From Paenibacillus chibensis (lineage in GTDB: Bacteria > Bacillota > Bacilli > Paenibacillales > Paenibacillaceae), in contig NZ_BIMK01000042.1 of the NCBI RefSeq assembly GCF_004001045.1, positions 1-60,114 on the forward strand: 60,114 nt of DNA, written 5' to 3'. How positions within the stretch are numbered: position 1 is the stretch's first letter; every line of letters starts with the position of its first letter. The notes beneath the pieces were generated by a model. It saw only the letters and a program-made list of their open reading frames with translations, was not told the origin of the DNA and did not search any database. Positions 45,828-53,846 of the stretch are shown piece after piece. Both the position numbers and the translations under genes were made by a program.

Positions 45828-46313
45828 ATGCGAAAAGGACTATTCATAGGAATGCTGATCGGGGCGCTGCTGCTGTTGGCCGCATGCGGATCATCCAGCG
45901 GCGGCAAGCCATCGGCTGATGTAAAAGCAGCGGATGACCTAGCGTTGCAATATGTTCAAGCGTCAGTCGATGGAGATGACGAGCTTTTCCGGAAAATTCT
46001 TTCTCCAGAAGAACCGCACTATCGCATTTTAGAGAAAGACGAGCTTACGTTTCCAGGAAGATTTAAAGAGATTGGAGAACGTTACAGTATTTATCGGTTT
46101 GAAAAGGAACCAGGCGAAAAAGGAGTGTTACATTATGAAGTGATTTATTATTTGCCAAACCATAATGGAAACGCTAAAGACTTCCTGGAAATGAAGAAAG
46201 AAAAAGGCGAGTGGAAAATACGTGAATTAAAAGCCGAGGAAGCAGAACAAAAAGTCGAGAACCCGAAGGATGGTGTTTACATTCACAAATATGTAAAAGA
46301 AGGTGAGGGCTGA
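45828..46313 (+). CDS. Conjugation-operon lipoprotein
   Basis: A 161-residue lipoprotein with signal peptide and lipobox LLAACG (Cys20). The mature part, about 135 residues, opens 'KPSADVKAADDLALQYVQAS' and has an NTF2-like look (alternating strands, '...EWKIRELKAEEAEQ...'). It lies between the VirB4 and VirB6-like genes. ATG 45828 has GGGAG ten bases upstream; its stop overlaps the next ATG (TGATG). It may be a surface subunit of the channel; not recognised in detail. Confidence 0.8.
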   Translation: MRKGLFIGMLIGALLLLAACGSSSGGKPSADVKAADDLALQYVQASVDGDDELFRKILSPEEPHYRILEKDELTFPGRFKEIGERYSIYRFEKEPGEKGVLHYEVIYYLPNHNGNAKDFLEMKKEKGEWKIRELKAEEAEQKVENPKDGVYIHKYVKEGEG

Positions 46314-48748
46314 TGAAACGGCTGCGGCCCTTCCTGGTATTGATGGTACTGTTCCTCTTATTGCCGGTAACGGCGGCGGGTGCAGCAACCGGAAACACGG
46401 GTACGGGCATATCTGATAATTTGTTTGATACCAAACATGAGGTGACTAGCGACGGTTCCAAGGCATATTACCAAATCGATGTAACAAGCAAGCAACCGGG
46501 TGAAGACGACGACGGTGGAGGTTTCAAAAACCCATTCAAGACCATCGGGAGTTGGATTTCCGGCGACGCCATTAAGGATACCGTGCTGGCTCAATTCTAT
46601 GAGGGCATGAATTTCGTTGTTAACATTTTGTTCAAGGTCAATGTGTACATGACGAACATGATGCTCACGGTCCTGAACTACGCCTACCATTTCGATGTGA
46701 TCAACCGGATCATCGAACAGATCGAAGGTGTCGTTCAAAAAATTACAGGCATCTCCAATTTTCATTTTGAGCAATACGGGCTTTACGGTGATTTTCTTAT
46801 AGCCATAGGTGTAAGTGTAGGCTTGATGTTTGTCTATAAATATTTCTTTCAACATGCGCAGCTTGAGGCGACCGGCAGTGTTGCAAAAAGCGTGATCATT
46901 CTGGTGGCGGCTCTGTTCTTTTTCACGAACTATGGCACGGTTCTGAAAGGCGCGAACAATATTACAACCGAACTGACGGGTCATGTCATCGGTGCGTCTT
47001 CCGGTTTGTTTGAAGGGAAGGAAGGTGATTCGACCAGCGGCCTTGGTGAAAATATGTGGAATCTGTTCGTTCACCGGCCTTATCTCTATATGCAGTACGG
47101 CAATGATGACGAAAGCACAGTCGGAAAAGATCGGGTCAATGCGCTGCTCAAGCTTCCGCCAGGCGAGGACCGGCAAGAGTATGTTGAGAGAACTGAAGTA
47201 AATAAGCGCTCCAATATGATGATGACCTATTCAATGGTTCCGGATCGGCTCGTGTTTACCGTTCTGTATACGATTGTCAACGGCATTACGTCGATACCGA
47301 TTTTCGCTTTAGCATTGCTGCTCATTCTATTCCAGTTTTGGTTTTTGACGATTGCGGTTGCTGCGCCGTTCTATATGGTGATTGCTGCATTTCCGGGCGG
47401 GGGAGGCGTATTCCGCCGATATACCGAGGAACTGGCGTTGCCGCTGCTGTTGAAAATCGCGGTGTCCGTCATTGCTTTAGTCGTCTTCACCATGTCGGCC
47501 ATCGTATATGAAGTCAGCAATTCTGACAGCATCGGCTATTTCGCGACGGCCTTTGTGGAATTTATTGTGCTGTTGCTTATTTTTGTACTGCGCAAGCGAT
47601 TTATGCGTATTCTCATGGAAGGAAACAGTTTAATCCGCAGCGTGGCCCATGAGGTATCGAACTTTGACCATCATGTGAGTAATACCGCCCGCGAAATGAA
47701 ACGTAAAGCGACTAAGGCGGCTGCGCAAGCGGCGGGTGCAGCGGTTGCCGGTCCGGAAGGGGCGGCGGTCGCCGGTGCTGCCGCAGATGGAGCGATGGGC
47801 GACGATAACAAAAGCGAATCGCTTGAAAACGTATCGATGCACGATGATGAAGGTAAAGAAAAGGACGAAACGGTATACGCCGATGCGGAAATTGTTTCAC
47901 CCGGATCGCAAGTCGTGCCGCATAGCAAGCAGGCGGATCGCGACCCCGATATTATCGATATGCCGCTCACTCGTTTATCTGACGCAGGGTCGTGGCATCC
48001 TGGCGGTCAGTCAGCGGCAGCAGAGGCGGCAGCGGCAAGCGAAATGCCGGGTACCGGAGAAGCTTTGCCGATGTTGATGGCTTCTGCAGGGGCGAGAGGC
48101 AGCAGAAATCCTTCTCGCTATCGTCTATCTAAGGGCGGTATGGGCAGGGCGGCAATGACTGCGCGGCGCGGACAAGCCGTATCCGGTAGGAATTATGCTC
48201 ATACCCGGACTGCTTCCAACACGCCGATAGCGCCGGATGGGATCACTACACCCGATTTGACAGCAAGTGAGGCGGTTCATCGAGAGCAGGGCCGTGCCGC
48301 CCTGCCTAATACAAGTCTTTCTTCAGCCATGATGGACAAGCCAAGGGAGCAAATGGCGACGCCGCCGCAACCCATGAATGCATCGGCACCAGTTCATGAG
48401 ACAATGCAGCAACCGGCGCAGCAGGAGGGGAGAACCGTACCTTCGGCCGTTCCTGAATATGTCCAAGCTATTCCACATGGAACGAGAACAGCAGCGCCAG
48501 AGGTCGTTTCATTAGACTCCCGACGTCAGGGAGGGGAGCGTAGAAGGCAGACCAAGTCCGAGGCCCGTTCCGATTCGTTCCGGACGGCGCGAGGATCAGC
48601 CATATTGGAATCATTGGAGATGCCATTCGTTTCGCATGAAGCAGCTCCGATGACTTCACAGGATAACCTTATCCCCCGAACCGGGGCGACGGAACTGCCG
48701 TCGAAGAATGCCTCCTTAGAGGAGGACGAAGGGGAGCGTGAGAGCTAA
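46313..48748 (+). CDS. VirB6-like polytopic conjugation protein (TcpH/ConG type)
   Basis: An 811-residue membrane protein. A signal peptide (to about AAGAAT, residue 26) and a soluble stretch of ~75 residues are followed by about eight helices between residues ~100 and 445 ('VNILFKVNVYMTNMMLTVLN', 'DFLIAIGVSVGLMFVYKYFF', 'FTVLYTIVNGITSIPIFALA' and others). The last ~360 residues are a low-complexity Ala/Pro/Glu-rich cytoplasmic tail. This is the plan of VirB6-like proteins of Gram-positive systems, which form the inner-membrane pore. Start and stop both overlap neighbours. Confidence 0.85.
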   Translation: MKRLRPFLVLMVLFLLLPVTAAGAATGNTGTGISDNLFDTKHEVTSDGSKAYYQIDVTSKQPGEDDDGGGFKNPFKTIGSWISGDAIKDTVLAQFYEGMNFVVNILFKVNVYMTNMMLTVLNYAYHFDVINRIIEQIEGVVQKITGISNFHFEQYGLYGDFLIAIGVSVGLMFVYKYFFQHAQLEATGSVAKSVIILVAALFFFTNYGTVLKGANNITTELTGHVIGASSGLFEGKEGDSTSGLGENMWNLFVHRPYLYMQYGNDDESTVGKDRVNALLKLPPGEDRQEYVERTEVNKRSNMMMTYSMVPDRLVFTVLYTIVNGITSIPIFALALLLILFQFWFLTIAVAAPFYMVIAAFPGGGGVFRRYTEELALPLLLKIAVSVIALVVFTMSAIVYEVSNSDSIGYFATAFVEFIVLLLIFVLRKRFMRILMEGNSLIRSVAHEVSNFDHHVSNTAREMKRKATKAAAQAAGAAVAGPEGAAVAGAAADGAMGDDNKSESLENVSMHDDEGKEKDETVYADAEIVSPGSQVVPHSKQADRDPDIIDMPLTRLSDAGSWHPGGQSAAAEAAAASEMPGTGEALPMLMASAGARGSRNPSRYRLSKGGMGRAAMTARRGQAVSGRNYAHTRTASNTPIAPDGITTPDLTASEAVHREQGRAALPNTSLSSAMMDKPREQMATPPQPMNASAPVHETMQQPAQQEGRTVPSAVPEYVQAIPHGTRTAAPEVVSLDSRRQGGERRRQTKSEARSDSFRTARGSAILESLEMPFVSHEAAPMTSQDNLIPRTGATELPSKNASLEEDEGERES

Positions 48749-49356
48749 TGGCGCGTTCCCCACAGCTTCCTGATCGGGCTAAAACATGGTTCAGTATTAT
48801 CATTGGTCTGCTGCTGATCGCGCTTTTTATCGGATCATTGTTTTCCGGAAGACGTGCCGCGCAGCCGAAAGAAACCAAACCGGCTGCGGTCCATAAACAA
48901 CAAGGAGACGTATACCAGTACGAGGCTCAGCCGGAGCCAGAGGAAACGACAAGCAAAACACCACCTATTACCGAGGAAGCGGTAAGTAGCGCACAGGCCG
49001 TTCTTCCGGATTTTCTGAAAGCGTATGTGCCGTTCGATAGCAAACAGCCGGACGCTTACGTGGATCGCTCCAAACCCTATATTACCGATTCCTTTTATAA
49101 GCAGCTTTCATCGTTTCAGCGGCGGGGAACGCTTTCTCGCGCGAAGACCGATTATGTCACAGCCGAATGGACACCGGCCGAGCTGAAAGCAGACGAGCAA
49201 TGGTACAACGTGGATGTAACAGTGACCCATACCGATATAAACGGTAAGAATGAAGATGGCTTGCTGCTTTATGTGGTGTTGCTCAAACGGGTTGATGGGA
49301 AATGGAAGGTTGATGATGTCGGTATTCGTCCGGGATCGGGGGCGATTCCGGAATGA
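48748..49356 (+). CDS. Bitopic conjugation protein with NTF2-like domain
   Basis: A 202-residue protein. One N-terminal transmembrane helix (WFSIIIGLLLIALFIGSLFS, about residues 14-33), a charged linker, then about 130 extracellular residues beginning 'ITEEAVSSAQAVLPDFLKAY' and ending 'GLLLYVVLLKRVDGKWKVDD', which resemble a VirB8/NTF2-like fold. The ATG overlaps the preceding stop (TAATG), and the end overlaps the wall-hydrolase ATG by four bases. It is probably a structural part of the channel (TcpJ position in pCW3). Homology is not certain. Confidence 0.75.
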   Translation: MARSPQLPDRAKTWFSIIIGLLLIALFIGSLFSGRRAAQPKETKPAAVHKQQGDVYQYEAQPEPEETTSKTPPITEEAVSSAQAVLPDFLKAYVPFDSKQPDAYVDRSKPYITDSFYKQLSSFQRRGTLSRAKTDYVTAEWTPAELKADEQWYNVDVTVTHTDINGKNEDGLLLYVVLLKRVDGKWKVDDVGIRPGSGAIPE

Positions 49357-50405
49357 AAAAATGGGGATGGCTGATCGCAGCAATTCCGATCCTGCTCGTT
49401 GTCGCCTTATGCGGGATGTTTCTTTTTCCGCTGTTGTTCATGGGCGGGGGAAGTATCGGATACGGCTTTTTAGGAGGGTCAATCTCGCCGGTTGGGGAAC
49501 GTGAAATACCGGCCGAATATATTCCAATCTATAAAGAGGCGGAAGCCAGGTACGGCGTTCCTTGGAATTTGTTGGCCGCGCATCATCGCGTCGAGACGGT
49601 ATTTTCTACGCTTCAGCCAATGATTTCGAGCGTCGGAGCAGAGGGACATATGCAGTTTATGCCGTGTACGTGGGTAGGTTGGTCGCATCCATCTTGCTAC
49701 GGTGCCGGGCGGGGGAGTTTTACCGAAGAAGAAAAAACGAGCTTGGCCATGATCGCCCGGTACGCCGGGTATGGTGTGGATGCAGACCGTGACGGCCGGG
49801 CGAGTATGTGGAGCCTGCAAGACTCCATCTTTTCCGCCGCGAACTATTTAGCCAAAAACGGCGCGTCGACCGGCAACCTGGAACGTGCCATTTTTGCCTA
49901 CAATCACAGTCAGGATTATGTAGCGGAAGTGATGATGTATGCAAGACTCTACGTGACCGAAGGATTTATTCCGATTGAAGTGATTGAACCATCCGAAAGC
50001 GGCTTTGCACGGCCGGTTTCCGGTGAAGTCACATCCGGTTTCGGTATCCGGATCGATCCAGTGACCGGCAAGCCGGGCGCATCTCATGAGGGCATCGATT
50101 TTGCTTGTCAGGCCGGGCAACGCATTCCGGCTTCCAAAGCCGGTAAGGTTGTGTTTGCCGGTTGGCAGGATGCAAACGATAAAAGTAAAGGCTACGGCTT
50201 ATTTGTTTGGGTAGACCATGGCGGCGGCTTTAAGACTACGTATGCGCATATGTCACAGACGACTGTTCAGGTCGGGGATATCGTTCAGGCAGGGGATGTG
50301 GTCGGCGTGTGCGGTTCCACGGGCAAAAGCACCGGCCTGCATTTGCACTTTGAAATCTTTGTAAATGGGCGGCGCGTCGATCCGTCTCCATTTATCGGTT
50401 TGTAA
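49353..50405 (+). CDS. Transglycosylase plus M23 endopeptidase wall hydrolase
   Basis: A 350-residue membrane-anchored peptidoglycan hydrolase that opens the wall for conjugation. An N-terminal helix (residues 3-27) is followed by a lytic transglycosylase domain (about 50-190: 'GVPWNLLAAHHRVETVF' with the catalytic Glu, 'GHMQFMPCTWVGW', 'AIFAYNHSQDYV'). An M23/LytM endopeptidase domain completes it (about 215-350: 'SHEGIDFACQAGQRI', 'TYAHMSQ', 'GLHLHFEIFVNGRRVDP', with the zinc ligands His/Asp and HxH). This replaces the transglycosylase-NlpC/P60 pair of ICEBs1 CwlT. It is the last gene of the transfer operon (ATGA overlap). Confidence 0.92.
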   Translation: MKKWGWLIAAIPILLVVALCGMFLFPLLFMGGGSIGYGFLGGSISPVGEREIPAEYIPIYKEAEARYGVPWNLLAAHHRVETVFSTLQPMISSVGAEGHMQFMPCTWVGWSHPSCYGAGRGSFTEEEKTSLAMIARYAGYGVDADRDGRASMWSLQDSIFSAANYLAKNGASTGNLERAIFAYNHSQDYVAEVMMYARLYVTEGFIPIEVIEPSESGFARPVSGEVTSGFGIRIDPVTGKPGASHEGIDFACQAGQRIPASKAGKVVFAGWQDANDKSKGYGLFVWVDHGGGFKTTYAHMSQTTVQVGDIVQAGDVVGVCGSTGKSTGLHLHFEIFVNGRRVDPSPFIGL

Positions 50406-50619
50406 TGTTCGGGGTTTTTAGTAGAATGGATCTCCTGTAGCCAACTTGAAGCAAGTGGGTCTCGCTGTAAAAACGAACGATCGCAGACTGCTCTGCCGGC
50501 GAAAAAAACCGTCAGATTACGAATAATGGAAACAAAACAGCTCCGCCCATTTTACACTCCTCTAAGTAGGCAATTGCATAGGATGAAGGAGAGTAATGAA
50601 ACAGGAAAGGAGAATGCAT

Positions 50620-51186
50620 TTGTACCGCCAATCAAGCTATCATCATCAATGGCTTAATCCGATGTATTACAACTGGCATTTCAACAATTGGAGTAACCAA
50701 GGTAGCCCTTGTTTTATCGATTATGCCTATAATTGCTATGAAAGAAATCACTTTTACGGAAACATTGCATTAAAGGACTATGGGCCAAATCCATTTGCAA
50801 TTAATATTGAAGAGGCTGCAAAGCAAAACAGTAACTACCGTACCGCATTATGGACAGGAGAACATTTACAGGTTACTTTGATGAGTATCAATGTTGGGGA
50901 AGATATCGGCTTAGAAATTCATCCGGCACTCGATCAATTCCTACGCATCGAAGAAGGTCAAGGACTTTTTCAAATGGGTAGGAGTAAAGACAGATTAGAT
51001 TTTCAAGAAAAGGTCTTTGAAAATTTTGCAATCATGGTCCCTGCTGGAACATGGCACAATCTAACCAATACGGGTAATAAGCCAATTAAACTTTACTCTA
51101 TTTATGCACCACCTCAACATCCGTATGGCACAGTTCAACAAACAAAACCAATTGCCATAGCTACCGAAGAAAGCCATCATTACTAG
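50620..51186 (+). CDS. Cupin domain protein
   Basis: A roughly 190-residue protein with a conserved-looking N-terminus (YRQSSYHHQWLNPMYYNWHF, rich in Tyr/His/Asn as in spore-coat-type proteins) and a cupin barrel: 'NVGEDIGLEIHPALDQFLRI' (motif 1, with the second His replaced) and 'MVPAGTWHNLTNTGNKPIKL' (motif 2). TTG 50620 has AAAGGAG eight bases upstream; ATG 50596 and 50614 are poorly spaced alternatives. The base composition is more AT-rich than the transfer genes, so it is a separate acquisition or original chromosome. The TAG stop lies within the target duplication of the following miniature element. Confidence 0.75.
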   Translation: MYRQSSYHHQWLNPMYYNWHFNNWSNQGSPCFIDYAYNCYERNHFYGNIALKDYGPNPFAINIEEAAKQNSNYRTALWTGEHLQVTLMSINVGEDIGLEIHPALDQFLRIEEGQGLFQMGRSKDRLDFQEKVFENFAIMVPAGTWHNLTNTGNKPIKLYSIYAPPQHPYGTVQQTKPIAIATEESHHY

Positions 51187-51188
51187 AT

Positions 51189-51541
51189 GGGCGACCGCCA
51201 ACATAATGCGGATTTTGTACGCTAAGGATCGAAAGCCCTGAAAACCATGTATTTTCTGTACGCTAAGCCTATACCAGCGTTCGTGTCACCAAGGGGCAAA
51301 CGTATGGAAACAGATGGTAACCACTTTGCGGGCTGTGACAGCTACGCTGGTTTTCTTAACGTAGTAAATTCGCGTTTTGCTGGCGGCACCATAGCTAATT
51401 AATATGACCGCTAATTGGCATTATCGGACATGAGAGTGCTGGAAAACGGCTGTTCATGTCCACTAACGTAGTCGGTATATCAGAAAATCTATGTCCACTA
51501 AGCTCTTAACGTACAATTTTCGCATTTGGTTGGCGGTACCC
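51189..51541. mobile_element. Miniature Tn3-family element (TIME-like) with TSD
   Basis: A 353-bp non-coding element. The left end (51189-51226) begins GGGCGACCGCCAAC and ends TTGTACGCTAAG. The right end (51505-51541, reverse complement) begins GGGTACCGCCAAC and ends TTGTACGTTAAG. About 30 of 38 positions match. Both ends are directly flanked by TAGAT (51184-51188 and 51542-51546), a perfect 5-bp target duplication as made by Tn3-family transposases. The ends resemble Tn1546-type repeats. A further inverted copy lies inside (51355-51390), and weaker copies end at about 51267, 51467 and 51502. It carries no gene. Confidence 0.8.
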
Positions 51542-51612
51542 TAGATGGTTGAAGTGGAAATCGTTTATTTGTAGCACCTTATTTAAAAACGGATACAAAG
51601 TTGAATGGCAGG

Positions 51613-51643
51613 AAAAGCAGGTTCCAATTGTGACCTGCTTTTT
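51613..51643 (+). terminator. Terminator after the miniature element
   Basis: AAAAGCAGGT and ACCTGCTTTT are perfect complements around a 10-base loop, with a T run. Before the element inserted, it stood about 70 bp after the cupin gene and is probably its terminator. Confidence 0.75.
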
Positions 51644-51812
51644 GTGATTCCCTAACAAAATACGTTGATTACATGTAGGCAATATGTAACCCCCCATGTT
51701 TCGGGGGGCGCTAGCTCGTTTAGATACTCAGACAATATTAGCAGGTCTTTGGGTAGGAGACATTAGTGGAACTGTAATTGTTCCCTGTTTAGTAGTTATC
51801 GAAAATGAAGTA

Positions 51813-51925
51813 CGTCTCGAAAAGCATGCTTTTTGATACGCGGGAAAAATGCCTGTATTTACGTCTCAAAATATCCTAAAATAACTTTAGAGACGTTTCA
51901 CATTCGACATGGATATTTTGAGACG
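51813..51925. other. Three-subsite res site of a Tn3-type resolvase
   Basis: Subsite I, 51813-51840 (28 bp, CGTCTCGAAAAGCA opposed to TGCTTTTTGATACG). Subsite II, 51862-51895 (34 bp, CGTCTCAAAA opposed to CTTTAGAGACG). Subsite III, 51901-51925 (25 bp, ending ATTTTGAGACG). The gaps are 21 and 5 bp. The 28/34/25 lengths and spacings match the classic Tn3/gamma-delta res. The site ends 20 bp before the resolvase gene, so binding would also control its expression. Confidence 0.82.
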
Positions 51926-51945
51926 AATATGGGGGAGAAAGTCAT

Positions 51946-52560
51946 ATGAAGCTGGGATATGGCCGTGTGTCGGCTAAGGATCAAAATCCGGAACGGCAGC
52001 TCGTCAAGTTTCGGGAGCTGGGCATTGAAGATCGGTTTATTTTTGTCGATAAGCAGAGCGGCAAGGACTTCGACCGCCCACGCTATCAGGCTATGCGTCT
52101 GATGATCCGGGAAGGCGACTTGGTGTATATTGATGCGCTGGACCGGCTTGGCCGGGATTACGATGGCATAATTACCGAGTGGAAGTACATCACGAGGGAA
52201 GTCGGCGCTGACATCGTATGCCTGGATAACGAAACGTTGTTCGACTCCCGGAAGTTTAAAACGATGGGCGATTTCGGCAAAGTGATGGAAGACCAATTTT
52301 TAAGCCTGCTGGCATACGTGGCCGAGCAGGAGCGCAAGAAGAACCGGCAGCGGCAGGCGGAAGGGATCGAGGTTGCCCGGGCGGACGGCGTTATATTCGG
52401 TCGGCCCAAGCAGGAGATCGACGAAAAGTTTGTGGAAGCGTACCAGGAATGGAAAGCTGGCCAGCTTTCCGCGATGGAGGCTATGCGTCGGATCGGTATG
52501 AAAAAGCCTACGTTTTACCGGCGAGTGAAGGAATACGAGGAAATCAATGAGCGATTCTAG
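51946..52560 (+). CDS. tnpR: Serine resolvase of the Tn3 type
   Basis: A 204-residue small serine recombinase. Catalytic Ser9 sits in 'MKLGYGRVSAKDQNPERQL', followed by 'DALDRLGRDYDGIITEWKYI' and 'QFLSLLAYVAEQERKKNRQR' (E helix). A C-terminal helix-turn-helix 'SAMEAMRRIGMKKPTFYRRV' completes it. It resolves transposition cointegrates, or multimers, at the adjacent res site. The start lies behind GGGGGAG. A terminator follows at 52625. Its resolvase length and three-site res argue against an invertase or large integrase function. Confidence 0.92.
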   Translation: MKLGYGRVSAKDQNPERQLVKFRELGIEDRFIFVDKQSGKDFDRPRYQAMRLMIREGDLVYIDALDRLGRDYDGIITEWKYITREVGADIVCLDNETLFDSRKFKTMGDFGKVMEDQFLSLLAYVAEQERKKNRQRQAEGIEVARADGVIFGRPKQEIDEKFVEAYQEWKAGQLSAMEAMRRIGMKKPTFYRRVKEYEEINERF

Positions 52561-52624
52561 CTGTTGCCACGGCGTCTATTTCGTTTCGCCCGGTGCCAGT
52601 TATAATTAATCGAAAACAATGATC

Positions 52625-52652
52625 GCAGCTCCTTCACCGGCGCTGCTTTTTT
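52625..52652 (+). terminator. Terminator of the resolvase gene
   Basis: GCAGC and GCTGC around a 12-base loop, followed by TTTTTTCTTTTT. Confidence 0.65.
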
Positions 52653-52709
52653 CTTTTTGGGGTAGTACCAGCGAAGCTGACACCACCCGCAAAGTAAATC
52701 ACTCAAACA

Positions 52710-53846
52710 TCAAGGTGAAAGTTTATACCTGCCAGAGTACACGATTTGTACATTAACATTGATATTTCGTAAGGAATCTTTGTTTAGCACAGTCCCGGAT
52801 GCAATCCGTGTCCATTCATAAGGATTCTTGCGAAAAAGAGATTCCCCCAGATTATAAATATCTATTTTCTTTTCGAACGCGTTTTGAAAGGTATGCCTAA
52901 TTTGATGCTCAATTTCTTTTTGAGCCATCTGCGTAAGTTCTTGCTCCGTAATTTCTGCATGTAGCTCGTTTACTCCAGCCTTCACCTTAATGGAAATATC
53001 GAAATATGCTTTGTCATATTTAACCCATGGTTTGACATCATATTCGGGTTTTTCAGCAACGAGAACTGCAACAAGCTTGTTATCAGTAAACAAGTTAATG
53101 GGCATCCGAACTGTATGTTTATTCAGCCATGGCATTCCTTTTATTTCTTCGAGGCTCATGCGTGCGTAGTAGTTGTCCTTATCGTATATTTGTATGCCTG
53201 AAAATCTAAGCAACTCGTGCGGTTTTTCATTTTCTTTCCACTGATCCTTTCGAACAGAAATTTCTGGTATGTAGCTTATCTTCGCCTTTTCGTTTGAATC
53301 CATTACAAAATTTTGAATACGGATCGGAGCGAGGATAGAACGCTGCCGATAATTCTGTTCGGGGTTATGCAGAATCGATGCTTTTGGCGATAATTTGAAA
53401 AATGAAGTCGCAAGCAAGATCTCGTCGAGAGGGTCGCGCGTACTGAACACCCACGCTAAATACCTGATCTCACGATATCGGTTAATCAGTTCTAACACTT
53501 CACCGACTTTTCGTTCCTTCAATAACCTTTCGCTAAACAAGATTGCAGAGATTTGTCCCCAGTTTAACCTTTGTTGCGAAGTGCTGTATAAATCATTCGC
53601 TGCTTCTGTAAACGAGATACCTTTTCCTCTACCGATCCAGACCGGGGGCTGTTCCGCTTTCTGCTGTCCTTCCAATTTTGCCACTGTCGAGAAATCGAGC
53701 ATTTGCGCATAAATGATGTACTGACCATCCACATAGTCAATTCCAACAGCCGTTGCATAATTCATGTTTTGCAATTCATATTTGCTCCAGCATCCGGTGA
53801 GAATGCAGGGGAGCAAGAGAAGAGCGGCACATTTGTATACGTTCAT
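52710..53846 (-). CDS. gerC: Ger(x)C family germination lipoprotein
   Basis: A 378-residue C-subunit of a nutrient germinant receptor, normal length for the family. The lipobox is ILTGC (Cys19), and the mature part begins 'WSKYELQNMNYATAVGIDYV', typical for GerAC/GerKC. 'LNWGQISAILFSERLLKERK' and 'REIRYLAWVFSTRDPLDEIL' are the conserved middle; the end carries the C-terminal domain 'HQIRHTFQNAFEKKIDIYNL'. It overlaps the A-subunit stop (ATGA). It is intact and sits on the spore inner membrane with the A and B subunits. The symbol is generic: which receptor it belongs to is not known. Confidence 0.9.
   Translation of the reverse strand: MNVYKCAALLLLPCILTGCWSKYELQNMNYATAVGIDYVDGQYIIYAQMLDFSTVAKLEGQQKAEQPPVWIGRGKGISFTEAANDLYSTSQQRLNWGQISAILFSERLLKERKVGEVLELINRYREIRYLAWVFSTRDPLDEILLATSFFKLSPKASILHNPEQNYRQRSILAPIRIQNFVMDSNEKAKISYIPEISVRKDQWKENEKPHELLRFSGIQIYDKDNYYARMSLEEIKGMPWLNKHTVRMPINLFTDNKLVAVLVAEKPEYDVKPWVKYDKAYFDISIKVKAGVNELHAEITEQELTQMAQKEIEHQIRHTFQNAFEKKIDIYNLGESLFRKNPYEWTRIASGTVLNKDSLRNINVNVQIVYSGRYKLSP

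Larger units (their letters stand above)
36634..50405 (+). mobile_element. Tcp-type conjugation module of an ICE or integrated plasmid
   Basis: About 14 kb of co-directional transfer genes beginning in a truncated reading frame fused to a chromosomal gene. The order is replication-relaxation protein, coupling ATPase, TcpC-, TcpD-, TcpE-like, VirB4-like, lipoprotein, VirB6-like, NTF2-like and wall hydrolase. This is the known gene set of pCW3/ICEBs1-type Gram-positive conjugation systems. Integrase, excisionase and a recognisable relaxase are absent from the window, so the element is partial here or relies on other functions. The right limit is uncertain: nothing conjugation-related follows 50405. 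Confidence 0.75.

Noticed and set aside
51210..51510. Possible CRISPR-like repeats (TGTACGCTAAG and variants)
   Set aside because: The copies are few, in both orientations and unevenly spaced. They fit Tn3 terminal repeats, with a target duplication at the outer pair.
51946..52560. Serine recombinase as the integrase of the conjugative element
   Set aside because: Its size (204 residues) and three-subsite res are those of Tn3-type resolvases. No att repeats were seen around it.
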